From Chromera velia (taxonomy: Eukaryota > Sar > Chromeraceae): DNA of 45,415 nucleotides. The translations under genes were made by a program, and so were the position numbers. The notes beneath the pieces were generated by a model. It did not search any database. It had not been told where the DNA came from and saw only the letters and a program-made list of their open reading frames with translations. Location: NCBI GenBank assembly GCA_018398765.1, contig JAHBMJ010000223.1, forward strand, positions 16,500-61,914, read 5' to 3'. Shown here in pieces: positions 31,163 through 42,272 of the stretch (its first letter is position 1; every line of letters begins with the position of its first letter).

Positions 31163-31248
31163 GCATATATATATGCATATGCAATGATGCATCATGCATG
31201 CATGCATGCATGGAATTTAAATTTAAGGGCAAAAATATGCATGAGCAA

Positions 31249-31942
31249 TTAAGCATGTGCATGCAGCGTCCGCGTCGACACGTCGGACACGTTCAATGCA
31301 AGTTTCGCAAATTCTCTCTTCCATGATTCAGACCATTCAGACTTCTGTCCCGTGGCACGTTTGATCAGTGGTCTTGAGTCTGTGACTTTGATCTTTTCAA
31401 TCGAGTCTGCCCAAAGGGTTCTACTTCCTTGATTCCTTCTGTTTATACGTTTCAATATCTTATGCTTCGACGCGTCTGTAGCGGGAAGGAGATCATCCGA
31501 CCATGCCCAAACGAGGTCCTCACGATCCGAAGTGTCACCTTCATCCCTATCCAAAACGGTCAGACGGCTCAGATTCATGGGTACCGTAGCTCATTTTGCA
31601 GGATAGACGGCTTGGATCGATCACCTTGCTTCAACTTTGGGTTTCCAACCCGGCCTGTAGCCCGACTTCCTGTGTCTAGAAGTAGAGCTCTCTGCCGCTT
31701 CTGCCATCCATTGAATTCCCGAAGCTGCCCAGTTACTTCTTTTGGCCAGGTGAAAATGGAACGATCCTGACCTTCGACCATGAAATGTACGATTCTGGAC
31801 CTTCCTCTCCATCACTGAGCAGCGAGCCCAACTGAGACTTGACGAGCTTCGCTGTTGCATCATTGCCTTTCGCATTCTGAGACTTACTTGCCTCTCCGCC
31901 CAGTTGTGGGGCTTTCACCGAAAGTGTACGTGCATCGATCAT
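31249..31942 (-). other. Cluster of short overlapping ORFs, possibly a decayed gene
   Basis: Three minus-strand frames look coding-like by their charged, mixed composition. They are 31942-31733 (69 aa, MIDARTLSVKAPQLGGEAS), 31781-31575 (68 aa, MVEGQDRSIFTWPKEVTGQL) and 31578-31249 (109 aa, contains DLVWAWSDDLLPATDASKHK and SEWSESWKREFAKLAL). The second stop and third start overlap as ATGA. No family is recognised. Frameshift decay of one gene, introns, or chance are all possible. A plus-strand ORF (31429-31770) overlaps but looks less protein-like. Confidence 0.25.
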
Positions 31943-31957
31943 CTTTCCGTTGTGTAG

Positions 31958-34040
31958 GAGTGCCGCCGCGGAGGTAGTCTTTGTTTGCTTTGGTCCCCTC
32001 TGTGATAGTGATGAGGAAGTCATCGTCGTTGGAGACTGCCAGGAACTGGGGAAGTGGGAGGTGGAACAAGGAGTGATATTGCGACGTGTCAGCTCTTCTG
32101 TGTGCCCTATCTTCATGTCCGACGTGGTTCCAGTAAAACAGGACGCTCAGGAAAAAACGCTGAGGACGTGGAAGTTTCGATTTGTTGTGGTTAGAGAACT
32201 GTTGGGAGGGGGTGGCGTCAAAATGCGAGTGCTGGAAGACAGGGGAAAGGTGGGAGAGCTCCGTGTAATCCATCTTTGCTCTGAGGAATTGTGGTGGGTC
32301 AGTGGAAAGTGGGGAGAAGACCATACAAGTTGTGTGAAGGCGGGATTCAGAGGTGAGAATGGTTGCGGTCCTGCACTCCCTCCCCTCTGTGAGCATGGGA
32401 AGGTGCGAGAGAGATGCCGGGAGTGCACAGGGTCGCGCTTCTGTGAGCATGGGAAGGTACAAGGGGGGTGCAGGGAGTGCATCGGGTCACGCTTCTGTGA
32501 GCATGGGAAGGTATAAGGGGGGTGCAGGGAGTGCATCGGGTCGCGCTTCTGTGAGCATGCATGGGAAGGTACGAGGGGGGTGCAGGGAGTGCATCGGGTC
32601 GCGCTTCTGTGAGCATGGGAAGGTACAAGGGGGGTGTAGGGAGTGCATCGGGTCGCGCTTCTGTGAGCATGCATGGGAAGGTACAAGGGGGGTGCAGGGA
32701 GTGCATCGGGTCGCGCTTCTGTGCGCATGGGAAGGTACAAGGGGGGTGCAGGGAGTGCATCGGGTCGCGCTTCTGTGAGCATGGGAAGGTATGGGAGAGG
32801 TGCAAGGATTGTGCACGCCCCTGTCTCGCTGTGGATCGGAAGGTGGGCGACAAGTGCGATGACTTTTCAGAGTCAAGCATATGTGAGCATGATCTGGACG
32901 GCACAGAATCTGACGACTCCGACATCAGTCGAAACGGGTGGTGGCATGACCCTTCCAAAGTCGCCCTTCCAAATTACCGGCTTGCCCAGGCCCTCTTCGG
33001 AAAGCAAGGAGGAAGGCGCGTCAGACCTCTGGACAGGAGAGCAGGCAACTATGGCCACCCTACACCCTCTCTCCAGGAGCATCGCGAGAGGAGAGGGTGG
33101 CTGCATGAAGGGGGGTACCTCAGGCATTACGGGAAAGGTCATGATGCATTTGACAGGCCTCCAGGTCCTGCGGCAGCGACCCATCCCAACATTCGCCCCC
33201 ACCCCACAACAGCAGCCACTCAGTCTGAGACTCCTGAAGGCGCATTGCCCCCCCACGCAGGTCCACCTCATGCCTACCCTCCTTATGTCGCACCCACACT
33301 GGCCCTACATGCCCGACCTTCACAAGCCTTCCCCCCCCACATGCGACCCCCACACGCCTTCCTCCCCCACATGCGACCGCCACAAGCCTTTGTCCCCAAC
33401 ACGAGACCGCCACAAGAATTTCCCCCCCACATGCAACCGCCGCACAACTTGCCCCCACACGCGTTACCGCCAGAAGCTTTTGTTCCGTAGCCCGCACCCT
33501 CACACACACCGCCACCAGGCTTTGCACTGCCGTCAGCCTCTGCAGCAGCCGCAGCACCAAGTCTACCAGCCCGGCGTTAGCAAGTCACTTCTGACCCACC
33601 CCACACTGAGGCTGTAGCAGTCACTGTGTCCTCATCTTCATCCTCATCCTCTTCTTCCTACGGCAGGACGTGCTGCACGCCTCATCGAGAGCATAGCACA
33701 GAAGAATCACAGGAGGCTCGATCTGAATGGGGAAACACAGATAATCATTCTTGCAGAACACCAGAGGCTGCGACAGATCGTCAACGGTCCTCAATTCATT
33801 GAGGGGCGCGTGCCTCGGAGACCGATGCAGAGGGGGGATGCCAACTGGTTGATTGATCAGCGAGGGGGCAGAGGGGCGAAGGTATTTCGCCTTCGCATCA
33901 CCTCTGTGTATTACTGGGATGAGAGCAGCTCCCGCAGGCCGCTACCGAATGTGGCCGATTTTTGCTTGAAGCGGCTCCAAAACCTGCGAGATGAATTGAT
34001 TGCGAAGTTGATACAGATTTTCGACACAAGAGATGCTTGA
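31958..34040 (+). pseudogene. CBM20 starch-binding domain plus CEHGK-repeat and Pro-rich protein, frame-broken
   Basis: The first exon begins after a TTGTGTAG acceptor. It encodes a CBM20-type starch-binding domain: EVVFVCFGPLCDSDEEVIVV, GDCQELGKWE, and WKFRFVVV. CBM20 binds alpha-glucans. An upstream start exon was not found. Then come eight Cys-His units (CEHGKVQGGCRECIGSRF type). Unit 3 has TAA for CAA (32514), and units 4 and 6 each carry a 4-bp CATG insertion, so the array uses all three frames. The third frame stays open to 33490: a degenerate ninth unit, an acidic stretch, HDPSKVALPNYRLAQALFG, then repeats of PPHMRPPHAF type. A TAG at 33488 interrupts the Pro-rich part, which continues in frame as PAPSHTPPPGFALPS. 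A donor C|GTTAGC (33579) and acceptor ACGGCAG (33666) lead to the last exon (AQKNHRRLDLNGETQIIILA through LIAKLIQIFDTRDA, stop 34040). It is most likely a decaying gene; sequencing or assembly error in the array is possible. Confidence 0.55.
32385..32821 (+). repeat. Eight-unit 54/58-bp Cys-His repeat array
   Basis: Units start at 32385, 32439, 32493, 32547, 32605, 32659, 32717 and 32771. Six are about 54 bp; units 4 and 6 are 58 bp owing to the same CATG duplication inside GAGCATGCATGGG. The coded pattern is CxHGKxxxxCxxCxxxxF, a possible metal-binding repeat. Both strands are open over long distances because of the repeat, which produces false minus-strand ORFs. Confidence 0.9.
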
Positions 34041-34149
34041 GAAGGAGAAAGGAGAAGAGTGAAAGAGGAAACTTTAAGGAAGAAGCTTGAACGACTGCCT
34101 TTTGTTGTCTCGTTGATGGCCGTCAATAAGTCGTGGATCGGATCTGAAT

Positions 34150-35033
34150 TCGTTCTTTTTTTGTCTATTCACTGTCCTCTCGCTCTCTCTTTCTCTCTCT
34201 CTCTCTCTCCCTCCCTATGTGGTTTGGACTGTCCCTGTGTAAAGAAAAAGGGGGTCCTTAGGGGGAAGAGGACGGTAGTTCTCTGTTCCCCCTATCCTTA
34301 GATCTGGTTTGATGGTCGATTCGAGAATCACATAGAAGCGGGGGAGGCATTTGACTCGATCGGTCTTTTGACGAGATGAGAGATGAAAAAGATAATCATA
34401 GAGTGATTGTCTTCCAGTGATTATCCGAATTGAATTTCGTTCTCTTTTTGTCTGTTCACTGTCCTCTCGCTCTTTCTCTCTCTCTGCCTCTCCCTATGTG
34501 GTTTGGACTGTCCCTGTGTGAAGAAAAAGGGGGTCCTTGGGGGGAAGAGGACGGTGGTTCTCTGTTCCCCCTGTCCTTATACCTGGTTTGATGGTCGATT
34601 CGAGAATCACATAGAAGCGGGGGAGGCATTTGACTCGATCGGTCTTTTGACGAGATGGGAGATGAAGAAGAGAATTATAGAGTGATTGTCTTCCAGTGAT
34701 TATCCGAATTGAATTTCGTTCTCTTTTTGTCTGTTCACTGTCCTCTCGCTCTTTCTCTCTCTCTCCTCCTCCCTATGTGGTTTGGACTGTCCTTGTGTAA
34801 AGAAAAAGGAGGTCCTTGGGGGGAACTTCCCCCCGAGGAAGAGGACGGTGGTTCTCTATTCCCCCTGTCCTTAGATCTGGTTTGATGGTCGATTCGAGAA
34901 TCATATAGAAGCGGGGGAGGCATTTGACTCGATTGGTCTTTTAACGAGATGGGAGATGAAGAAGATAATCATAGAGTGATTGTCTTCCAGTGATTATCTG
35001 AATTCGTTCTCTTTTTGTTTGTTCACTGTCTCT
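34150..35033. repeat. Three tandem copies of a 278-288 bp unit plus the start of a fourth
   Basis: Copies begin with TCGTTCT...TTTTTGTCT.TTCACTG at 34150, 34438, 34716 and, cut short, 35004. Each holds a CT tract, GTGGTTTGGACTGTCC, AGAAAAAGGGGGTCCTT, GAGGACGGTGGTTCTCTG and GGCATTTGACTCGATCGGTC. The array starts about 110 bp after the stop codon of the CBM20 gene. Copies contain no shared ORF of use. The third copy has an extra AACTTCCCCCCGAGG. Confidence 0.9.
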
Positions 35034-35599
35034 CTTTTTCTCTCTCCCCCCCTCTCTCTCTCTATGTATGTATATACATGTGCATATGCATTTATATGTG
35101 TGTTTCCGTGTGCGTGTATGAGTGTATGAGTGTCGACGTTGGGGGCATGCATGGGTACATGTCTGACGTTGTGCGTGTGTGCGGGGAGCATGTGTTTTTG
35201 TGTCTTTGTCTGTCAGTTTTTTTTTTTTTGTTGTTTCTGTTTATCTTTAATTCTGTCTGTCACTCAATCCATGTATTGATTGACAACCGTTTTTTCATGT
35301 TCGTCTTCAGGTCAACAAACTTGAATGTATCTTTTTTTTTGGTGTTGCAGCTGCGCAACTCCTTGCTTCATTTTTTTTTTATCCCCTCCTAACACTCCTT
35401 TGGATTTAAAAATAGACTCCATTTTTCTCAGTTATCAGCTCCGTCATTTGTCTGTTCCTGGATCGAGATGTGTTTGAGTGTGCAATCAACCTGAATTACC
35501 TGATAATATATCAGTTACAACACTGTATATAAAAAAGGTATATATATGTGACTTGCCACACGCTAGACGCCTATTATAGGCCGATAGCGATGGCGTATG

Positions 35600-35718
35600 A
35601 TGATATATATATATATATATACATATGTGTGTGTATACCAGTGTGTATGTATGTGTGTGTGTGTGTGTATGTGTGTGTGTGTGTGTGTGTATGTTTATTT
35701 GTGTTTATGTGTGTTTAT

Positions 35719-35761
<43 letters not shown>

Positions 35762-35869
35762 TGTGTTTATGTATATATGTGTGTGTGTGTGTGTATGTAT
35801 GTGTGTGTGTGTGTGTGTATGTGTGTGTATGTGTGTGTGTGTGTGTGTGTGTATCTAAGTATATGTGTA

Positions 35870-35900
<31 letters not shown>

Positions 35901-35920
35901 GTGTGTGTGCATGTGTGTGC

Positions 35921-35953
<33 letters not shown>
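35600..35953. repeat. Long TG/TATG array, about 350 bp
   Basis: A (TA)n block is followed by (TG)n broken by TATG, TTTATG and TAAGTATATG interruptions. All three plus-strand frames stay open, giving spurious Cys/Val ORFs. Alternating purine-pyrimidine DNA of this length can adopt Z-form. Confidence 0.9.
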
Positions 35954-35954
<1 letters not shown>

Positions 35955-37102
35955 CTGGCTGGATCTAGGGCTGGATTGTGAAACTTATAGGTGCAGTCAG
36001 TGGTACTAACTAGATCTAAGTTTTCACAATCTTTAGATCACCTTTAAATACGTTTTTTTTTAGAGGCTGTGTTAAAAAAATAAAAGAAAAACGCCAATTT
36101 GTTTAAGCATTAAAACCTAGACTAAAACTATAGCAGTAAAAACTTTTTCCTGAAAAAACATATGTATAAAAAGTGGAAATGCAGTATCAAAAACTGTAAG
36201 TTTGCACTAATTAAAGATGGACCTGTTTTTGAACCTGATTCAGGTTCATTACTTCGAAGTGAACTTTAAACCTTTCCCTATAACACTAAAAGTCTTTAAT
36301 CAACTTTGAATGCAAACCAATGGTCACGGTCTTTATAAAGAAAACTTACATGGAAAGTAGCATGATTAATGATGATGATTTACTGATCTAAAAATTAAAA
36401 GTCAAATTACAATTTAAGGATTTTAGCATGTATGCATGTCACAATCGAAGTTCAGCGCAATCATTTTGTTCACAACGCATTACACACTCATGAACTTTTA
36501 CATGAAGGCTCCTGTGCCCTAGCCTGTGCCAATATACTACGATCAGTTTCATTGATTCAATTAGAGGCCGGGGCACTTTGGCTCACTGAAACATCATTCA
36601 TTGCACTTGGTTGACCAATCCAAAGAACATTTTCTTGACTGCATGAATACATGCATGATACAGTGTGTCGCCAACAGGAATCTGCAAAACCCAATCAGAC
36701 ATTCAGTCACCGTCATGCAAGGAGGCGACCATAGATGCCAGCACATGCCCGAGCTAGACCATGCGGTGTCAGTGCAAGCCAGTCAGCCAGCCAGAGTGGC
36801 CCAAAAGAAAAAGAATTAGGAAAGACTAGCTGGATCGATGGGTGCATGCACGTCAATTAAGGACACGCACGCATGCATGCACCAAGACTGCCAGGCCGAA
36901 GAGGGGCAGCAATTTCATCGGCAACTGAGCATGCACGCACGAACATGAACGCACGCATGCGTTTCTCATGCACTTCTCTTTTATCATGTAGGAGGCACCC
37001 TTTTGCAAGTTTTCTCGCTGCAAGCTCTTCCTTCGTGCGACAAAATCCGCAAAGACTGACAGATAGACAGACACCACTCTTCACCGCGGCCATTCAAGGC
37101 CT
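35954..37102. other. AT-rich then ordinary non-coding DNA
   Basis: 35990-36430 is AT-rich, with AAAAC/TTTAAA strings like the blocks at 3053 and 6060. 36430-37102 is ordinary sequence rich in GCATGCATGC with short ORFs on both strands and no recognisable product. Confidence 0.45.
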
Positions 37103-38851
37103 TCAAGGCTGGCTTGCATGACTGCACACAGAACGGAGGAGGCTTCCTTTTGCTTTCCTCCCATCCTCGTACCGCCTTGCAATCCCCTCTCTCTTCCGAT
37201 CGAGAAGACCGTCTCGCTCGTTCTCGTCCCGTTCCAACAGCTTTCTCCTCTCTGTCTGCACCCTCTTCTCCTCCTTTGCCTGTCCGTCAAAAAATTCAAT
37301 CAGCAACGATCTGCAGTGGAAAGAATTGCTGAACGAAAAATACGCTCTCAGACCGAGACAAGAATGAGCAGACACGCATACATGCACATTGAATTCTTCC
37401 TCAATTCACCTAAGTTCATTCCTTCGATCAGTCACTGCCTCCCTCCCTCCCTGCCTCCATGCATGCGAGCACCGTTCCGATCGGCCCATCCTGCCAGGCA
37501 GAGAGCTCTGGTGAGGAGAAAAGAGGAAAGAGGGAAGTCCGTCCCCCACCTGCCGCCCCTCACACCGTTTGTTTGAACAGAACAGAACAAATTTGAGAGA
37601 AAGAAAGAAGGAAAGAAAGAAAGAAAGAAAGAAAGAAAGAAGGAAAGAACGTGCGCCCAATGAAAAGACTGCGCATGCACCCACGAGGCAGGGCAGCCTG
37701 GGCAGTGCAAGCAAGGGAAAAGAGAGAAAGGAAAGAAAAGAAATGGAGAAAGAACACGGCGGACCGACCTCTCTGAGTCTCCCTCCTCAACATTTCGTCT
37801 CCCTCCCTCCCCGGGCCTCCTCTTATCCATCCTGCCCTTCTGAAATCATCTCACTTTCCCTTAATTCCTTTGTTTCCCTTTGATTCTTCTCCCTCCCTCT
37901 CTCTCTCTCTCTCTCTCTCGATGGATCGATCGATCCTCTCCCTGCCTTCCTGCCTGCCTGGCTGCACACCCACCGACCTGAACTTTCGAGAGGAAAGGCT
38001 CTGCAGAGCTCCCTCAGCCCGCACGAAGCATCCATCCTCTTCTTCCTTCCTTCCTTCCTTCCTTCCTTCCTTCCTTCTCCTTCTTTCCACCCCCGTCGCA
38101 GTAAGGCAGGCATGCCGGCGGCTTGGCGGATGCATCATGCATGCCCGCACGTTGGATTCATCCATCCATCCATCCATCCAGTCAGTGGTTCAACTTATTC
38201 GTTGTCGCGAGGGGAAAGGGAGGCATGATGCAAACTTTGCATTACAGATTACATGCAGACATGCGACTGACTTGACGCACGCAAGGACGCATCAAGAAAA
38301 AATAAAAGCAGACATGCAACTGAATTAATTGCCCAGAAAAGGAGGGAAGAAAACGACACCGTCCCTTCCTTCCAGACACGGATGCAGTAAGGGAGCGTGG
38401 AAAGAGAGGCGGGGAGAGAAAAAGAGGCTAAAGAGAGTGAGTTTTCTGTGCTTTTTCTCCAAAGGAATTGACACTCTCTCTCTCGAGAGAGAGGGGTCGA
38501 AAGATCGGGACGCTGCGCGGCAGAACATCCCTTCCTCCCTCTGTGACCCGTTCTTCGCTTTTTTTTTTCGTTTCTCGTTGCTGTCTCTCTGAGCCTGCAG
38601 GAATCAATGCACTCACCCAATTCGGCTGGTCTCTCTTTTCGTGACACGGCTTCCGTCCATCCCTTTTGGTTCCAAACGTTTGCCCTCACCTGTGTTTTCT
38701 TCTTACTTTCCCATTCAACCACCCTCCCACCCACCACAACTTTCCCATCGTTGTCACAATCTGCGTCCCTCCGTCTTCTTCTGCTTGCTTGCCATCGCGT
38801 GTCGGGTACAACCGTCAGAAAGTCGAATGACGAGATGTTGATGGAGTCCAT
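37103..38851 (-). CDS. Small charged hypothetical protein, four exons, 178 aa
   Basis: Proposed exons (minus strand): 38851-38617, 38000-37978 (23 nt), 37839-37769, 37310-37103. All are GT-AG with agreeing phases 1, 0, 2. Exon 1 starts MDSINISSFDFLTVVPDTRW, then a basic RRRRRD run and VVEWESKKKTQ, ending GAATTGG|GTGAGT. Exon 3 gives MDKRRPGEGGRRNVEEGDSE. Exon 4 (LIEFFDGQAKEEKRVQTERR, then LLERDENERDGLLDRKREG) is a charged coiled-coil-like helix. I recognise no family. The 23-nt microexon is the weak link. Another exon-like segment near 37410-37516 (CTCACCAG ... CTTAG|GTGAAT) does not keep phase with exon 3. Exons 1 and 4 are more certain than the complete chain. Confidence 0.4.
37598..38180. 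repeat. AAAG, CT, TTCC and ATCC microsatellites
   Basis: (GAAA)n at about 37600-37645, (CT)n at about 37895-37918, (TTCC)n at about 38042-38080 and (ATCC)n at about 38157-38178, all within introns of the proposed small gene. Confidence 0.85.
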
Positions 38852-41800
38852 CACTCTCACTTTCTTTTTTTTGTTGTCAGCAAAGCAGCACGACAAAAAT
38901 CACTCGCCCCCCCTACCGTACCCCCACACACAGTCACAAGCGGACAAGAAAAAGGAAGAGACACGAGGGACAGGCTACTCGTCACACAACGCTCTGGATA
39001 CATGCAGACAAATGAACGCTAAGAGGGAGAGAGAGAGAGAAAGAGAGAGTGATGAATTGACAAAAAAAGATTTCTTTGCTGATTGTTTGCGCCCGACATA
39101 CAGCAGAATTTCGCAACGGCACAGAACAAACGAAAAGAGCAAGCACGTGACTCCCCTCCTTTCTGTCTGTCTGTCTGTCTGGAGGCACCTACCATAAAAG
39201 GCAGAGAGAGAGAGCGCGCGCGAGGGTGAGTCTGCATGAACCCGTTCTACTGCCCTTCCACCCCCCCCCCCCACTACAGCAAGCAAAGAAGGAAGCAACC
39301 AACCAGATGGAGGGAGTCTCTCTGCCAGGCGGGCAGGAAGAGAAAGAATGCTCCGGTCTTGCATGCACACACGAGGGTCTTTCTTTCTTTCTTTCACCTG
39401 TCCACGTCTTTGTGGATAGATGGATGGAGTGCCGATCTTGCATGAGGCAGGCAGGCAGACAGGCACAGTTATCGAGAAGAACAAGTCAAACGATCATACT
39501 GATCGATGCACGTGTAGTGACGGGGAGACTTAAATAAACGCTGCGCCAGACAAACTGACGTTCAGACAGACAGACAGACAGACAGACAGCAAGAACGATC
39601 GAATGCTCTCGAGAACGCAGATTTTTTCCAATCTCACCCCCCCCTCTCTTTCGCTCCTGAGTTTCCTTCCCTTTTCCCTCACTCACCCACCCACTGCCCC
39701 AATCCCCCCCGCCCCTCTCTCACTGTGCTTGCCCGAATGCATATGACCAAATTCACAAAAGAAGGAAGGAAGGAAGCATCAAGGGACAAAACCAATCGGA
39801 GGCCCTGCACTGCAGCAAAACGGTGCATGCACTTCCAGCACAACCAAACCAAACCAGCCAACAAAACCAAACCAAACCAAGACCGTCAATCGGATAAGAG
39901 AAAGAGAGAAGAAATCGAAACAAGGCACTGGCTAGCATCTAGAGAAGCAAACAGAACAGAACAGAAGAAAAGAGAACAAAGGAAGGACCGGATGTGCACG
40001 CCCAGAGGAAGAGGAAAAAGGAGAAAGGGCAGAAGAAGAAAAAGAGAACAAAGGAAGGACCAGATGTGAAAAAGGAGAAAGGGCAGAACGAACCAAACAA
40101 CCAATTAAGCAAGCAATGGAGAAAGGAAGGAAGGAAGAAAGGAAGGCGACAACCGCACATCATCCACCCAGCTACAGGGGATCGATCAGTCAGTCGGTCG
40201 GTCGGTCAGTTCCGCCAGACCAGTCAGACACATGCAGGAAGTAAGCAGACAGACAGGCAGACAGACAGGCAGGGAGGGGGGCAGGCGGAAGGGGCCGTGT
40301 CGGCACATCGAAGGAGGGAAGGAGGGTATCCTTCTTTTTTGCAGTGTCTGTTTGTTTGCCGCAGGTGGTGTCGGCACTTACTCACTCTCTCACGCACTCA
40401 CTCACGACTGTATTCCATGTGCTGTTTTGTTTATGTACATATCGATATATATGGATTCTCTTGTTCGGGTTTCTTGCCCGACGGTGGTGCTTTTTTTTCT
40501 TTTGAAACAGACAGACAGACAGAAAGACAGAAAGACACCCTTAAAGGCAGCGCATCCATTGGCATGAAGGAAGGAAGCTAACGATCCATTCTCCTCCTCA
40601 ACGATCGATCTATCCTCTGAGTGAATTTCTTCAAATCCTGCCTGCCCGCCTGCCCCCATTCTGACCCATACTGCAGGCAGGCAGGCAGGCTACCCCCCAC
40701 AAAGATAAAGGAAGAGGCTATTTCTGGCGGTGAAGTGGCGTCATGACCCGGCTTCTCCTCTCCTCTCTATGCCCCCTTCGGTCATTCTTTCATGCATTTA
40801 ATCCACGGTCTCTCTGTCTGTCTGTCTGACGGAGAAGGTGACTGGCTGGCAAATGAAAGATCTTTGTGGCGAATTAATTTGTAAATTGATTCTGTTTGTT
40901 CCTTTCACGCCCCTTCCACGCATTTGCACCATGAATCTTCTTGCTTTTTCTTGCAACCAAGAAGTGTACATAAAATATGGACTCAAATGACACACCCACT
41001 CATCCATCTATCCAGCCATCCATCCACTAATTAATTCGTCAATCCATGCATCCATTCTTCCTGTGTGCGAGGCAACATACAGCGAGCGCGTTGCATGGAT
41101 TTGCTTTCTTCTCTCTCTTTTGCCTTACGACGCCAATCCACTCATTCTCTTTTTCCCAACGACGACCTTCAGACAGGCAGGCAGGCAGGCAGGGCAGGGT
41201 AGACACCCTCTTTGTTGCCAAAAGTCTTTTCTTTCTTTGTTCACTTTTCTCTCATGCCCCCCTCATGCTTCCGGCATCTGCTGCCACCTGACTGACAGGC
41301 AGGCAGACAGAGAGACAGGCATGGAAGGAAGGAGGAAGAGAGTGCTCTCAGATAAGCAAACTTTCTCTCCCGCTTCGTCGACATGTAGAGAGAAAGAGAG
41401 AGAGAGAGATGCAGAGAGGGCGATAGACGAAACGAAAAAGAAAACTCTAACAGCTGGGGGAGAAAGGAAGAGACAGTCGTAGGAACAAAGGAAAAAGAAA
41501 AACGCGGGCAGGAAACGAAAATTGACAACAAAGATGGAGGAATCACAGTCGAACGAGCGAGCGAGCGAGGAAACGGAAAAGAAAAAGACAGAAAGAAGGT
41601 CCCCCCTCCTCCGCTTTTCATTCCATTCCATTCCCTTCCGGTTCCTCTCGTCCATCTCCTCCCCTTCCCTTCCCTTTCTTCAGTTTCTTGTTTTTTCCTT
41701 TCCTTTCTTTTTGCACTCTGCTGTCCAGCTTCCCTCTCTCCCCCTTCCTCCTGCTTCCACTAAAAAAGAGACGAACAAGGCAACACACGTTCCTTTGACT

Positions 41801-42272
41801 GCAGCGGATTGTTAAGAATCACGGCCGTACTGGAGCCAAGCAAAAGGAAAACAGACAGACACAACAAGTCAATTCAAACGAAAAAGACGGAAATGCCTGC
41901 GCACTGCATACACACATTTGCAGTGGAAAGAATGGAAGGAATTCTGTGCGGAGGGAGGGAGGGAGGAGGTGAGCAGTACGTCTGGGCTGACAACAACATT
42001 AGATTGAGCTCAGAACACACTCTCGCTCTCTCACGCAACCTGCCTCCTTTCGATACCGTCCTCAGCAGGTGTCTCTCTTTCTTCTCTTCAAGTCTCTCCC
42101 TCCCTCCCTCCCTCCCGCCGTTTTGTTCTCTGGAATTTTCTTTTATCTCTCTAATGTCTTCGTCCCCTCTCTACTCCTCTCTCTCTCTCTTTCTCTTTCT
42201 CTCTCTCTCGAACGCAGTCAAACAGACAACGAGACAAGGACGTACAGAGAGACACAAACAAACAGAGAGCAG
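38852..42272. other. Gene-poor, microsatellite-dense region
   Basis: Simple repeats dominate. They include GA near 39025, TCTG and CAGA near 39165 and 39565, GGAAGGAAG near 39760 and 40125, AACCAAACC near 39840-39885, a duplicated GAGAACAAAGGAAGGACC block at about 39970 and 40046, GGCAGGCA near 40670 and 41175, GAGCGAGC near 41555, and TCCC/CT near 42090-42200. Some minus-strand pieces look faintly protein-like (about 40560-40640 and 40850-40990), but no chain of exons could be built. No gene is supported. Confidence 0.45.

Noticed and set aside
32147-32958. Minus-strand ORFs of 203-211 aa with repeated HSLHPPCTFPCSQKRDPM-like units
   Set aside because: They are the reverse complement of the Cys-His coding array; the plus strand carries the recognisable CBM20 and CEHGK motifs.
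35548-36009. Plus-strand ORFs of 123-153 aa made of Cys, Val and Tyr
   Set aside because: These are pure translation of the TG/TATG microsatellite.
40402-41007. Minus-strand pieces around FEEIHSEDRSIVEEENGS and YFMYTSWLQEKARRFMV
   Set aside because: They look faintly coding, but I could not connect them with acceptor/donor pairs in matching phase or to the gene starting at 38851.
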